From NCBI RefSeq assembly GCF_009827055.1, contig NZ_WUMK01000003.1, positions 124,001 to 188,000 of the forward strand: 64,000 nt of DNA. Direction: 5' to 3'. Positions 27,657 to 37,187 of this stretch are shown piece after piece (the first letter of the stretch is position 1; every line of letters starts with the position of its first letter). Below the pieces are notes generated by a model that searched no databases, was not told the origin of the DNA, and was given only the letters and a program-made list of their open reading frames with translations. The translations under genes and the position numbers were made by a program. The stretch is from Shinella kummerowiae (GTDB lineage: Bacteria; Pseudomonadota; Alphaproteobacteria; Rhizobiales; Rhizobiaceae).

Positions 27657-28658
27657 ATGAAACGCATCATCGTCATCGCTCTCCTTCTGGCGATCGCCGC
27701 AGCAAGCGCCTGGTGGTATCGGCAACATGCGCAAGCGCCGGCCGAGCTTGCGCTCTATGGAAACATAGACTTCCGGCAGGTTACCCTCGCCTTCAACGGC
27801 AATGGGCCGGTGGCCGAGGTGCTTGTCGAAGAGGGTGAACAGATCAAACAGGGCCAGGTTATCGCCCGGCTGGACACCAGCCGCATCCTGCCGCAGATCG
27901 ACCAGGCGATGGCCCAGGTGGATGCCCAGCAGGCGAGCCTGGCGCGTCTGAAAAACGGCAGCCGACCGGAGGAAATCGCCCAGGCGCGCGCCAATCTCGT
28001 GGCCGCTGAGGCAGAAGCCGCCAATGCGCGCCTGCAATTCGAGCGACAGAGCGCGCTCGTTCCCCGCGCCGCCGCCAGCCAGCAGACGCTCGACAATGCC
28101 CGGTCGGCCGCGGCCGTGGCGGATGCCAAGGTCGTTGCCACCCGCAAGGCGCTGGACCTTCTCGTTGCCGGGACACGGATCGAGGAAATCCGGGAGGCCG
28201 ATGCTCAATTGCGTGCAGCCGAGGCACAGGCTGCCCTTCTGCGCGCACAGCTTGCCGATGCCGACCTCCGGGCGCCGGTCGATGCCGTCGTCCGTTCCCG
28301 GCTGATCGAGCCCGGCGAGATGGCGTCGCCGACACGCGCTGCCTTTTCTCTTGTGACCATCAGCCCGAAGTGGGTGCGCGCCTATATTTCCGAAGCACAG
28401 CTCGGACACATCCGTCCGGGGATGAAGGCGGAGGTTCGCGTCGACTCCCTACCCGGCCGGGCGATCCCGGGCTGGATCGGCTTCATCTCGTCGGTCGCCG
28501 AATTCACCCCGAAGACGGTGCAGACCGAGGAATTGCGCACCAGCCTCGTGTTCGAAGTCCGCGTCTTTGTTGACGATCCTGACAATGTGCTGCGCCTCGG
28601 CATGCCGGCGACCGTGCGGCCGCATCTCGATGACGCGCCGCAGAAAGCGGGTGGGTGA
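27657..28658 (+). CDS. HlyD/YbhG-family membrane fusion protein
   Basis: A 333-aa periplasmic adaptor anchored by an N-terminal signal helix (residues 4-22). It has a lipoyl half-motif (GPVAEVLVEEGEQIKQGQVIARLD), a long alpha-hairpin of coiled coil (about residues 75-190) and the second lipoyl half (LRAPVDAVV). It links the inner-membrane ABC exporter to an outer-membrane channel. The ATPase gene begins 4 nt downstream. Confidence 0.92.
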   Translation: MKRIIVIALLLAIAAASAWWYRQHAQAPAELALYGNIDFRQVTLAFNGNGPVAEVLVEEGEQIKQGQVIARLDTSRILPQIDQAMAQVDAQQASLARLKNGSRPEEIAQARANLVAAEAEAANARLQFERQSALVPRAAASQQTLDNARSAAAVADAKVVATRKALDLLVAGTRIEEIREADAQLRAAEAQAALLRAQLADADLRAPVDAVVRSRLIEPGEMASPTRAAFSLVTISPKWVRAYISEAQLGHIRPGMKAEVRVDSLPGRAIPGWIGFISSVAEFTPKTVQTEELRTSLVFEVRVFVDDPDNVLRLGMPATVRPHLDDAPQKAGG

Positions 28659-28662
28659 GACC

Positions 28663-30426
28663 ATGGAGGACCGCCCGCTCACCCTCGTCGCGCGGGACCT
28701 GCGCAAGACCTTCCGCCGCGATACCGGAGAGGCCGTCGAGGCGCTGGCCGGCATTTCGCTGGAAGTGCGCAAAGGTGCGCTGACGGCCCTTGTCGGCCCG
28801 GACGGCGCCGGCAAAACCACCCTTCTCCGTCTGGCGAGCGGACTGGTCGCCCCGGATTCCGGCAGCCTGGAGGTCGTCGGGCTCGATGTCAGCGCCGAGC
28901 CGCAGGCCGTTCAGGACCGGATCGGCTACATGCCGCAGCGCTTCGGCCTCTATGAGGACCTGAGCGTGCAGGAAAATCTCGATCTCTATGCCGATCTGCA
29001 CGGCGTCACCGGGGCGCGGCGCGCGGAAATCTACCCGCGCCTGTTTGAGATGACACAGCTTGGGCGCTTCAAGCAGCGGCCCGCCGGGAAACTCTCGGGT
29101 GGCATGAAGCAAAAACTCGGCCTCGCCTGTACGCTGGTGCGCGCGCCCGAATTGCTGCTGCTCGATGAGCCGACGGTCGGCGTCGACCCGCTGTCACGGC
29201 GCGAATTGTGGGAGATCGTCTTCAAGCTGATCCGCGAGGATGGGCTGTCGGTGCTCGTCGCCACCTCCTATCTCGATGAGGCGGAACGCTGCGCTCATGC
29301 GGTGCTGATGCATGCGGGCAAGATTCTCGCCGAAGGGCCGCCGGCAGAAATCACCGCAAAGGCGGAGGGTTGCTGCTTCCTCGTCAAGGGCCCGCAAGGC
29401 CTGCCCGCCCGCTCCCTACAGGCCCGCCTGTTCGCTTTGCCCGGCATCGTCGATGCCGTGCCGGAGGCCGGACGGGTGCGGGTGGTGCGCCAGCCCGGTC
29501 AACTGGACACCGCCCTGGAGATAGCGGGGCTTTCGCTCGACACGGAACCGGTGGAGCCTCGCTTCGAGGACGCGTTCATGATGCTGTTCGACAGCGTCGC
29601 GGAGGAGAGAGCGCGCGTCAGTCACGGGACGATTGTGGCGGGTGGAAGCGGTCCGCATGGCGAGACCGTCGTCGAGGTGCATGATCTTGTGCGCATGTTC
29701 GGCGATTTCACCGCCGTCGACCATGTCAGCTTCAGTGTCCGCCGCGGCGAGGTCTACGGACTTCTCGGACCCAATGGCGCCGGCAAAAGCACGACCTTCC
29801 GCATGCTCTGCGGCCTGCTGCCGGCGACTGGCGGTACGCTGAAAGTCGCGGGTGCCGACCTTCTGCGGGCGGGCGCGAAGGCCCGCGCACGCCTCGGCTA
29901 TGTCGCGCAGAAATTCTCGCTCTACGGCCAACTGACGGTCGACGAGAACCTGGAATTCTTCGCCAGCGCCTATGGCCTGCGCGGCAGCGGCAAGAAAGAC
30001 AGGATCCGCGCGCTGAAGAACGACTTCGCGCTGGAAAACCTCTCCGATCTGCCGAGCGGCCAGCTCCCGGGCGGCTTCAAGCAGCGGCTCGCCCTTGCCG
30101 CAGCCCTTCTGCATGAACCGGATATCCTTTTCCTCGACGAGGCGACGAGCGGCGCCGACCCGATCGCCCGGCGACAGTTCTGGGGCCGGATCACCGCACT
30201 TTCGGAACAGGGCGTCACTGTCATCGTGACCACCCATTTCATGGACGAGGCGGAATATTGCGACCGGATCATCATCCTCGATGCCGGCAAAAACCTTGCG
30301 GAGGGAACGCCTCTCGAAATCCGCCAGCAGGCTGCGATGTCGGACGAAACCGCCCCGTCCATGGAGGAGGCCTTCATCGCAATCGTCGAGCGGGAGCGGC
30401 TAAAGCGAACGGAGAAGGCCGCGTGA
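28663..30426 (+). CDS. Tandem ABC ATPase, YbhF-like
   Basis: A 587-aa protein with two ABC nucleotide-binding domains: Walker A GPDGAGKTT and GPNGAGKST, signature LSGGMKQKL in the first and a degenerate LPGGFKQRL in the second, and Walker B LLLLDEPTVG and LFLDEATSG. It drives the two ABC-2 permeases encoded next. Start at 28663 places it just after the adaptor stop; an in-frame ATG at 28630 would overlap that gene. The following permease starts with a GTG overlapping its stop codon. Confidence 0.9.
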   Translation: MEDRPLTLVARDLRKTFRRDTGEAVEALAGISLEVRKGALTALVGPDGAGKTTLLRLASGLVAPDSGSLEVVGLDVSAEPQAVQDRIGYMPQRFGLYEDLSVQENLDLYADLHGVTGARRAEIYPRLFEMTQLGRFKQRPAGKLSGGMKQKLGLACTLVRAPELLLLDEPTVGVDPLSRRELWEIVFKLIREDGLSVLVATSYLDEAERCAHAVLMHAGKILAEGPPAEITAKAEGCCFLVKGPQGLPARSLQARLFALPGIVDAVPEAGRVRVVRQPGQLDTALEIAGLSLDTEPVEPRFEDAFMMLFDSVAEERARVSHGTIVAGGSGPHGETVVEVHDLVRMFGDFTAVDHVSFSVRRGEVYGLLGPNGAGKSTTFRMLCGLLPATGGTLKVAGADLLRAGAKARARLGYVAQKFSLYGQLTVDENLEFFASAYGLRGSGKKDRIRALKNDFALENLSDLPSGQLPGGFKQRLALAAALLHEPDILFLDEATSGADPIARRQFWGRITALSEQGVTVIVTTHFMDEAEYCDRIIILDAGKNLAEGTPLEIRQQAAMSDETAPSMEEAFIAIVERERLKRTEKAA

Positions 30427-31571
30427 CCGAAAGGGCCGACCAGACCGGCGGCCTTGCCGCATCGCTGCGCCGGGTCCGTGCCCTGATCCGCAAGGAAACG
30501 CGGCAACTCCTGCGCGACATCAGCAGCATCACGATCGGCATCGTCATGCCTGTCACGCTGCTCATCCTGTTCGGCTACGGCATCAATCTGGACGTCAAGA
30601 ATGTGCCCGTCGCGGTCCTGATGGAGGACAATTCCGCCGAGGCGCGCGGCGTCGCCGCCGCCTTCGACCTCTCGCCTTATTTTTCCACGCGTGCCGTCCA
30701 CACGATGAACGAGGCCGAAAGGATGCTGATGGCCGCGGACGTGCGTGCCATCGTGCGCATCCCCACCGATTTCGCCCGCAGCATCGATCTCGGCGCGGCG
30801 GAGGTGCAGTTGATCATCAACGGCGCCGATGCCAACACCGCACGCATCTCCCTCGGCTATGCGCAGGGGGCTGTCGGCACCTGGGCGGCAAAGGAGGCGG
30901 CGCGCACCGGCAACGCGGCGAACTGCGGCATCGTCATCGAGCCCCGGCTCTGGTTCAACGAAGCCAATGACAGCAGCTACTTTCTCGTGCCGGGGCTGAT
31001 CGTTCTGGTAATGACCCTGATCGGTGCCCTCCTGACGGCCCTGGTTATGGCGCGGGAATGGGAGCGCGGCACGTTCGAGGCGCTGTTCGTGACGCCGGTC
31101 CGCTCGAGCGAAATCCTTCTCGGCAAAACCGTACCCTATTTCCTGCTCGGCCTTGTCGGCCTTGCGCTCTGCGTTGTCGGCAGCAAGCTTTTGTTCGGTG
31201 TGCCGCTGCGCGGGTCGCTCGTCATCCTGACCGTCGTGTCGATGCTCTACCTGCTCGTCGCCCTCGGCCTTGGCCTGGTGATCTCGTCGGCGACCAAGAG
31301 CCAGTTCGTCGCGAGCCAGATGACGGTTCTGCTCACCTTCCTGCCGGCGATGATGCTCTCCGGTTTCATGTACGATCCGCGCAGCATGCCCTTTGCCGTC
31401 CAGGTGATCACCTATGTGTTTCCGGCGCGCTACTTCGTGACGCTGCTGCAGACGCTCTTTCTTTCGGGCAACAACTGGAGCGTCATCCTGCCCAATGCCG
31501 CCGTTCTCGCCGGCATGGCGATCGCGCTCCTGACGCTTGCCGCACGCCTCACCCGCAAGAGGATCGCCTAG
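30423..31571 (+). CDS. ABC-2 type permease, YbhS-like
   Basis: A 382-aa inner-membrane exporter subunit: one N-terminal helix (IGIVMPVTLLILFGYGI), a periplasmic domain, then five helices with the ABC-2 signature REWERGTFEALFVTPVRSSEIL. The GTG start at 30423 overlaps the ATPase stop (GTGA), so translation is coupled. Pairs with the next permease to form a heterodimer in drug/cation efflux of the YbhGFSR kind. Confidence 0.9.
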   Translation: MTERADQTGGLAASLRRVRALIRKETRQLLRDISSITIGIVMPVTLLILFGYGINLDVKNVPVAVLMEDNSAEARGVAAAFDLSPYFSTRAVHTMNEAERMLMAADVRAIVRIPTDFARSIDLGAAEVQLIINGADANTARISLGYAQGAVGTWAAKEAARTGNAANCGIVIEPRLWFNEANDSSYFLVPGLIVLVMTLIGALLTALVMAREWERGTFEALFVTPVRSSEILLGKTVPYFLLGLVGLALCVVGSKLLFGVPLRGSLVILTVVSMLYLLVALGLGLVISSATKSQFVASQMTVLLTFLPAMMLSGFMYDPRSMPFAVQVITYVFPARYFVTLLQTLFLSGNNWSVILPNAAVLAGMAIALLTLAARLTRKRIA

Positions 31572-32690
31572 ATGCTGGCCTCCCTTCTTCGTATCCTCAC
31601 GCTCATCCGCAAGGAGCTTCTCGTCATCCTGAAGGATCCGAAAAGCCGGGCCAGCCTCGTCGTGCCGCCGATCCTGCAATGCCTGATCTTCGGCTATGCG
31701 GCCACTTACGACCTCAACAGTGTGCCCTATGTGCTGGTGGATCAGGACCGCAGCACCGCGTCGATCGCCCTCGTCGCCAAGCTCGAAGGCTCCGGCCTTT
31801 TCCAGCGGCAGGGCACATTCACGCAGACGGAACAGGCCGCACCGCTTCTCGATGCCGGCCGCGTCATGGTGATCGTGGTGATTGGACCGCGCTTCGAACG
31901 TGACCTTCAAGCCGGGGCGCCTGCCCCTGTTCAGGTGATTGCCGATGGCCGGAACTCCAACACCAGTGGCATTGCCCAGGGTTATGCCAGCTCGATCATC
32001 AGCGATTTCGCTGCCGCACGACAAGCGGAAACCGGCGCCAAGGGCGCGGCCGTCAAGGTTTCGACACGCGCCTGGTTCAACCCGCAACTCGAAACCCGCT
32101 GGAGCATGGTCCCGTCGCTCATCGGCACCATCACCATGATGATGACGATGATGCTGACCGCGATGTCCGTGGCGCGCGAACGGGAGGAAGGCACGTTCGA
32201 CCAGCTTCTGGTCGCCCCCTTCACGCCGACGGAAATCATGATCGGCAAGGCCGTGCCCTCGATGATCGTCGGCATCACCCAGGCCTCGGCGATCCTGCTG
32301 GTGGCGCTCTTCTGGTTCCGGATTCCCTTCGCCGGATCCGTTTTGACACTCTATGCCGGCCTGGCCCTCTTCCTCGCCGCCGCCATCGGTTTCGGTCTGT
32401 TCCTCTCTTCGCTTGCGGGAAACATGCAGCAGGCAATGATCCTGTGTTTCGTCTTCCTCATGCCGTTCATGCTGCTTTCGGGCCTTGTGTCGCCAACCGA
32501 CAACATGCCCACCGCCCTGCAATACCTGACGATGATCAATCCGCTCACCTATGCCATCCGCATCACCCGCACGGTCTATCTCGAAGGGGGCCAGTTCGCC
32601 GAACTCCTGCCCGACATGCTGGCGCTCGTCGTCATCGCGGCGGTGACGATGCCGATCGCCGCCTGGATGTTCAAGCACCGGCTGAACTAG
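31572..32690 (+). CDS. ABC-2 type permease, YbhR-like
   Basis: A 372-aa partner permease of the same topology, with REREEGTFDQLLVAPFTPTEI as the ABC-2 signature. The ATG directly abuts the previous stop codon (no gap). The E. coli YbhFSR complex exports tetracycline-type drugs and cations; the natural substrate here is unknown. Confidence 0.92.
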   Translation: MLASLLRILTLIRKELLVILKDPKSRASLVVPPILQCLIFGYAATYDLNSVPYVLVDQDRSTASIALVAKLEGSGLFQRQGTFTQTEQAAPLLDAGRVMVIVVIGPRFERDLQAGAPAPVQVIADGRNSNTSGIAQGYASSIISDFAAARQAETGAKGAAVKVSTRAWFNPQLETRWSMVPSLIGTITMMMTMMLTAMSVAREREEGTFDQLLVAPFTPTEIMIGKAVPSMIVGITQASAILLVALFWFRIPFAGSVLTLYAGLALFLAAAIGFGLFLSSLAGNMQQAMILCFVFLMPFMLLSGLVSPTDNMPTALQYLTMINPLTYAIRITRTVYLEGGQFAELLPDMLALVVIAAVTMPIAAWMFKHRLN

Positions 32691-32711
32691 CCAGCCCCGC
32701 TCAAATACAAT

Positions 32712-32736
32712 CGGGGACTGCCGCCGGCAGTCCCCG
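32712..32736. terminator. Strong hairpin after the efflux operon
   Basis: An 11-bp perfect stem (CGGGGACTGCC / GGCAGTCCCCG, loop GCC) lies between the convergent permease and VOC genes. T-run is minimal, but the stem and location support a shared terminator. Confidence 0.65.
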
Positions 32737-32767
32737 TTCGAAAGGCAAAATCGCAAATTTCCGTGAA

Positions 32768-33214
32768 TCAGCCCTGCGACGGCTTCCAGTCGGCCGAGGG
32801 GATGCTGTTGATCATCCATGGCACGCCGAATTTGTCGACGAGCGAGCCGAAACCCGGGGACCAGAATGTTTCCGCGAATGGCATGATCTGCTTGCCGCCT
32901 TCGGAGAGCTGGTCGAACCAGCGTTTGCCTTCGTCCTTGTCGGTCGTATGCAGGGTCACGTCGAAACCGTTCTTGGGCTTGTCGACATTCGGCGCCCAGG
33001 CGACATCCATGTCGGCGCCCATCAGCGCCTGATCGCCGACGTCCAGCCAGCAATGCATCAGCCAGTCCTTGTATTTCGCATCGCTGATCGGCATGTCCGG
33101 CGGCGCATCGCCATAGGGCATCGCGGCGGTGATCTTGCCGCCAAGCACCTTGGCGTAGAATTCGAATGCCTCACGGCACTGGCCTTGGAAACTCAGACTC
33201 GTCACGATCTTCAT
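32768..33214 (-). CDS. VOC-superfamily protein, PhnB/3-demethylubiquinone-like
   Basis: A 148-aa glyoxalase/VOC-fold protein starting MKIVTSLSFQGQCREAFEFYAKVLGG, the typical PhnB opening, with GMP-like internal motif LVDKFGVPWMINS. These small proteins are common in proteobacteria and have no firm enzymatic assignment. A TTGATATCAA palindrome (33266-33275) lies upstream and may be its operator. Confidence 0.88.
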   Translation of the reverse strand: MKIVTSLSFQGQCREAFEFYAKVLGGKITAAMPYGDAPPDMPISDAKYKDWLMHCWLDVGDQALMGADMDVAWAPNVDKPKNGFDVTLHTTDKDEGKRWFDQLSEGGKQIMPFAETFWSPGFGSLVDKFGVPWMINSIPSADWKPSQG

Positions 33215-33265
33215 GGTCGGCTCCTCGTTGTTGTTCTCCCTCGCTGGCCGATGACCGCGAATGAA

Positions 33266-33275
33266 TTGATATCAA
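33266..33275. promoter_or_regulatory. TTGATATCAA palindrome upstream of the VOC gene
   Basis: A perfect 10-bp palindrome 52 bp before the VOC start, in the divergent gap with kup. Candidate operator of an ArsR-type repressor, which often controls such genes; no such repressor is encoded here. Confidence 0.3.
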
Positions 33276-33469
33276 CGTAAATAGCTCTCCGAGTCAACCT
33301 GTGGACGGCCGAACCTTCGCCAACGCTGCCGTTCGCTTCAGGCGCGATCGCAGTGGAAACGCTTGCGGCATCAGCCCCTTCTGCATTAGGGATTCCCTCT
33401 CATTGCCAGCAGTCGTGCTTCCGCACCCCATTGCCGCTCCAAGTGCAGATGCGAGGACAACGCACCCGA

Positions 33470-35365
33470 ATGACAACGTTGCACGCCGACGGCGAATTCC
33501 ATTCGCGCAAATTCCTCGTCCTGCTTCTCGGCTCTATCGGCGTTGTCTATGGCGACATCGGCACGAGCCCGCTCTATGCCTTTCGCGAAGCCTTGCGGCC
33601 GTTCGTCGCCGATGGCGTGGTTCGCGAGGATGTCGTCATCGGCCTCATCTCCCTGATGGTCTGGACGCTGACCATCATCGTGACCTTCAAATACGTGCTC
33701 TTCCTGCTGCGGGCCGACAATGACGGCGAAGGCGGAACGTTGTCGCTGCTGGCGCTGCTGATGAAAAAATCCGGCAGCTACCTGCCGGTGCTCTTTTTTG
33801 CCGGCGTCATCGGCGCCGCACTCTTCATCGGCGATGCGATGATCACGCCCGCGCTCTCGGTCATGTCGGCGCTGGAGGGGCTGAAGCTCGTGACACCGGC
33901 CTTTGCCGATTATGTGTTGCCCATGTCGGCGGCGATCATGGTTGGGCTCTTCCTCGTGCAATCCAAGGGCACGGCCGCGGTTTCCAATTTCTTCGGGCCG
34001 GTCACCGTCGTCTGGTTCCTCGCCATGGCCTGGGGCGGTCTCATCCATATCGGCGACAACCTGACGATCCTTCAGGCGCTCAATCCGCTGAATGCGCTGT
34101 GGTTCATCACCCATGCCGGCGCCGTCGGCCTGATCGTGCTCGGCGCCGTCTTCCTCACCGTGACCGGCGCCGAGGCGCTTTATGCCGACCTCGGCCATTT
34201 CGGCCGGCGGCCGATCCAGTGGGCCTGGTTCATCCTGGTCTTCCCGGCGCTCACGCTCAACTATCTCGGACAGGGCGCGCTCGTCCTCACCCATCCCGAG
34301 GCCGTCGAAAACCCGTTCTACCTGCTCTATCCCGACTGGGCGCTGCTGCCCATCGTCATCCTCGCCACGATGGCGACCATCATCGCCAGCCAGGCCGTCA
34401 TTACCGGCGCCTTCTCGCTGGCACGCCAGGCCGTGCATCTGGGCTTCCTGCCGCGCCTGATGATCAAGTTCACATCGGAAACCAATACCGGCCAGATATA
34501 CGTGCCGGCGGTCAACGGCGTGCTGTTCATCGGGGTGATCGTGCTCATCTTCTCCTTCGGCGACTCGGAATCGCTGGCGACCGCCTACGGCATTTCGGTG
34601 ACCGGCGCGATGGTGGTGACGACCCTGATGGCGCACCAGTTCCTGCGCCAGGTCTGGGGCTATTCCACCCTCACCGCCACGCTCCTCCTCCTGCCGCTTC
34701 TCCTCGTCGAAGCCGTCTTCCTCGCGGCAAACCTGCTGAAGATCCATGACGGCGGCTGGGTGCCGGTGGCCTTGGCAATCGCCATCATGCTGGTCATGTG
34801 GACGTGGACGCGCGGCACGAAGTATCTCAAGAGCAAGATAGCGCAGAGCGACATTCCCCTGACGGATTTCATCGCGGCGCTGGAAAAGAAATCCAAACAC
34901 GCGCCGGCCATCGTGCCGGGCACCGCCGTGTTTCTGACCAGCGTGCCGGACCGCACGCCGGCGGTCCTGCTGCACAACATCAAGCACAATCACGTGCTAC
35001 ACGAGCGGAACGTCATCCTCACCGTATGGACGCAGGACAAGCCTTATGTTCCGGAAGCAGAGCGCATCGAGATGCAGAAACTCAGCGACCGTTTCCTGCG
35101 TATCGACCTGACCTTCGGCTTCATGGAGGAGCCGAACGTCACCAAGGCCCTCAGCATCTGCCGCAAGAAGGGTTTCAAATTCGAGATCATGCAGACCTCG
35201 TTCTATCTCGGCCGGCGCGTGCTTGTGCGCTCACCGAACGTCGGCCTGCCGGCGTGGCAGGAGCGGCTCTATATCGCGCTCGCCAATTTCGGCATCGACC
35301 CGTCCGATTATTTCAAGCTGCCCGCCAACCGGGTGGTGGAACTCGGCGAGCAGGTCGCGATCTGA
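33470..35365 (+). CDS. kup: Low-affinity potassium transporter Kup
   Basis: A 631-aa KUP/HAK-type potassium-proton symporter with 12 helices and a cytoplasmic C-terminal domain of about 170 residues. The family signature [15 protein letters not shown] near residue 25 and [11 protein letters not shown] are intact. The start at 33470 gives the normal family length; the frame is open further upstream without a good ribosome site. It is the first of three potassium loci in this part of the window. Confidence 0.94.
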   Translation: MTTLHADGEFHSRKFLVLLLGSIGVVYGDIGTSPLYAFREALRPFVADGVVREDVVIGLISLMVWTLTIIVTFKYVLFLLRADNDGEGGTLSLLALLMKKSGSYLPVLFFAGVIGAALFIGDAMITPALSVMSALEGLKLVTPAFADYVLPMSAAIMVGLFLVQSKGTAAVSNFFGPVTVVWFLAMAWGGLIHIGDNLTILQALNPLNALWFITHAGAVGLIVLGAVFLTVTGAEALYADLGHFGRRPIQWAWFILVFPALTLNYLGQGALVLTHPEAVENPFYLLYPDWALLPIVILATMATIIASQAVITGAFSLARQAVHLGFLPRLMIKFTSETNTGQIYVPAVNGVLFIGVIVLIFSFGDSESLATAYGISVTGAMVVTTLMAHQFLRQVWGYSTLTATLLLLPLLLVEAVFLAANLLKIHDGGWVPVALAIAIMLVMWTWTRGTKYLKSKIAQSDIPLTDFIAALEKKSKHAPAIVPGTAVFLTSVPDRTPAVLLHNIKHNHVLHERNVILTVWTQDKPYVPEAERIEMQKLSDRFLRIDLTFGFMEEPNVTKALSICRKKGFKFEIMQTSFYLGRRVLVRSPNVGLPAWQERLYIALANFGIDPSDYFKLPANRVVELGEQVAI

Positions 35366-35386
35366 TTTTTCCGGGTGTCCTCAGCC

Positions 35387-35632
35387 TCATTGCGTGAGGC
35401 GGAACTCGACGGCCGCGCCACGCCGCTTGCAGCGGACTGCTTTGCGGTCCCGGTTGCTCTCCTCGAGGGCATAATGCATGGCGGCGTCCTCATTGGCGAA
35501 GATGCCGCCGACGCGGCCGAGACGGTCCTCGACCACCCACCAGCCGTGGTGGTCGCGCCCGACCGTGAAACGCGGCGGTTCGATTTGCGCCACGAGGCGG
35601 CGCGGGCGACGGTGTCGGGCAGGAATACGCAT
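35387..35632 (-). CDS. Small conserved protein of unknown function, last gene of KdpE-linked operon
   Basis: An 81-aa soluble basic protein with a compact module RFTVGRDHHGWWVVEDRLGRVGGIF followed by ANEDAAMHYALEES, resembling small domains with a beta-hairpin plus helix (DUF2188-like), and a basic C-terminus. Only a weak AAAGAAA ribosome site is visible. It lies 36 nt behind the 50-aa membrane protein and ends 22 bp from the convergent kup stop. Confidence 0.65.
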   Translation of the reverse strand: MRIPARHRRPRRLVAQIEPPRFTVGRDHHGWWVVEDRLGRVGGIFANEDAAMHYALEESNRDRKAVRCKRRGAAVEFRLTQ

Positions 35633-35668
35633 GGATGTTTCTTTCGGGAGGAATGGCGCGGTCGGCGC

Positions 35669-35821
35669 TCAAAGTTGCGGGAGGAAATGCTGGACGGCGG
35701 CAGCGGCGGCCAGGATCAGGCCGACGCGCAGCAGGAGCGCCGGTATCGGCAACGGCGGCTGTGGCTGTGGCATTGCGGCGACAACCGCCACCGTCTTCTG
35801 GGCCTTCTTCTTGCGTGCCAT
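35669..35821 (-). CDS. 50-aa single-helix membrane protein in KdpE-linked operon
   Basis: A tiny protein: basic N-terminus (MARKKKAQKTV), proline-rich linker (MPQPQPPLPIP) and one C-terminal hydrophobic helix (ALLLRVGLILAAAAAVQHFL). GAGGAC stands 8 nt before the ATG. It begins 11 nt after the DapA-like stop codon. Longer readings upstream in the same frame lack a ribosome site. Function unknown. Confidence 0.55.
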   Translation of the reverse strand: MARKKKAQKTVAVVAAMPQPQPPLPIPALLLRVGLILAAAAAVQHFLPQL

Positions 35822-35832
35822 GTCGTTTGTCC

Positions 35833-36753
35833 TCAGCTTGCCTTGGCAAATTGCGCGGCGCTTTCCGGCAGACCGGCAAGCGCACGACGCACGGTCGCAC
35901 TGACGCCGGGCGTGGTCGGCACAAGCGGCAGCCGTACCGTCTCGCACAGGCCGAGCACGGGCGTGAGACCATGTTTGACGGCAGCGGGGTCCGGCGTATC
36001 ACCGAGCGCCATGAAGAGCGGCGCCAGACGATCCTTCAGGTCGAGGGCGAGATCGACATTGCGCGTGCGCAGCGCCTGGTGCATCGCGCTCGTCAGGCGC
36101 GGCGCGAGATTTGCCGCTGCCGAAAACGTTCCGCTTCCGCCCAGCACGTTGAAGGCGAAGGCCGTCGTGTCATGTGCGGAATAGAGTACCAGCCGCTCGC
36201 GTAGCCGGCGGTCGATCACGGCAAGGCGTGCCATGTCACCCGATGCGTCGATGAAGCCATGGATGCCCGGAGCATCGCTGAGCGCCCAGAGGGTTTCGGC
36301 CGTGACATCCGAGCGGGTCGTTGCCGGGTCGACCAGGACGTGGATCGGCAGCGTGGTCGCCTCCGCCACGGCGCGCATATGGGCGATGATGCCCTTCTGC
36401 GTCGGCTTGCTGTAATAGGGCGTCGTGACGACCAGCGCGTCCGCCCCCTCCTCTTCCGCATCGAGAGCAAGCGCGATCGTCGCTTCGGTCGAATAGGTGC
36501 CGACGCAAGCAAGAACCGGCACGGTGAGACGGGCGGCCATAACCACGGTGGCGAGCACGGCACGGCGCTCTTCGCGGCTCAGCGAAGACGCTTCACCAAG
36601 CCTGCCGCAGGCGGCAAGGCCGGACACGCCGCTGGCGGCCTGCCAATTGACGAGGGATGCAAGCCCCTCATGGTCCACCTCATCGCCGCGGAAGGGCGTG
36701 ACGAGGTCTGTGATGAGGCCCTGTACGGGATTACGGCGTCGAAAGTCTGGCAT
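35833..36753 (-). CDS. DapA-fold protein lacking the catalytic lysine and tyrosine
   Basis: A 306-aa member of the dihydrodipicolinate synthase fold by overall pattern (GLITDLVTPF opening, ADALVVTTPYYSKPTQ, HGFIDASGD). The Schiff-base lysine position of GIKxS/E is isoleucine here (GFIDASGD), the catalytic tyrosine segment is VLVDPATTR, and the glycine loop is GRLGEASSLS. It therefore cannot work as a normal class I aldolase. The other DapA-family gene of this window (14498-15379) keeps both residues. It sits in a five-gene operon beside kdp; a regulatory or binding role is possible. Start at 36753 avoids an upstream frame overlap. Confidence 0.85.
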   Translation of the reverse strand: MPDFRRRNPVQGLITDLVTPFRGDEVDHEGLASLVNWQAASGVSGLAACGRLGEASSLSREERRAVLATVVMAARLTVPVLACVGTYSTEATIALALDAEEEGADALVVTTPYYSKPTQKGIIAHMRAVAEATTLPIHVLVDPATTRSDVTAETLWALSDAPGIHGFIDASGDMARLAVIDRRLRERLVLYSAHDTTAFAFNVLGGSGTFSAAANLAPRLTSAMHQALRTRNVDLALDLKDRLAPLFMALGDTPDPAAVKHGLTPVLGLCETVRLPLVPTTPGVSATVRRALAGLPESAAQFAKAS

Positions 36754-36767
36754 GATATCTGTTCCTT

Positions 36768-37187
36768 TCAATGTTTGACCGGACAGGCGCGATCGAGCGC
36801 CACCAGTGCAGCCATGACGGCAGCCACCCGGTCGATGTGAACCGCAACGGCGCGGGGAACGGCGCCGTCCGAGCAGATGCGCGCGATCCAGGTGCCCTCG
36901 AGGCACACCAATTGCTCGAGGTGGCAGGTCGGGCGCGCGGCGTCGACCAACAGCCGGCTTGCGGCCACGAGGTCGTCGCGCTCCATCAGCGTGCGGAAGC
37001 GATGCCGGAAACCGGCGTCGTCGCGCGCCTCGGCCAGGGAAGGCAGGGCGCGGAGGATTTCCCACAGGTGATGCTCGCGCAGGCGGCGGGCGGCGGCGAT
37101 ACGCTCGGCAAGCACTTCGGCAGCCGGCAGATCCGCCTCCACATCATGGTGGCGCGTCACCGTTTCGGACGATGCGACCCTAGGCAT
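36768..37187 (-). CDS. Protein of unknown function in KdpE-linked operon
   Basis: A 139-aa soluble protein, helical and arginine-rich in the first half (VLAERIAAARRLREHHLWEIL), with three cysteines in the second half. No domain recognised. It overlaps the preceding membrane gene by 8 nt and is 14 nt before the DapA-like gene, so it belongs to the same transcript. Confidence 0.65.
   Translation of the reverse strand: MPRVASSETVTRHHDVEADLPAAEVLAERIAAARRLREHHLWEILRALPSLAEARDDAGFRHRFRTLMERDDLVAASRLLVDAARPTCHLEQLVCLEGTWIARICSDGAVPRAVAVHIDRVAAVMAALVALDRACPVKH

Noticed and set aside
29970-33053. Very long open frame (over 1000 codons) on the minus strand
   Set aside because: It lies antisense to four clear efflux genes and a VOC gene; its composition (Arg, His, Asp, Gly repeats) is that of a GC-rich shadow frame, with no domain.
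33386-34993. 535-codon minus-strand frame opposite kup
   Set aside because: Shadow of kup, rich in Arg, His, Glu, Asp.
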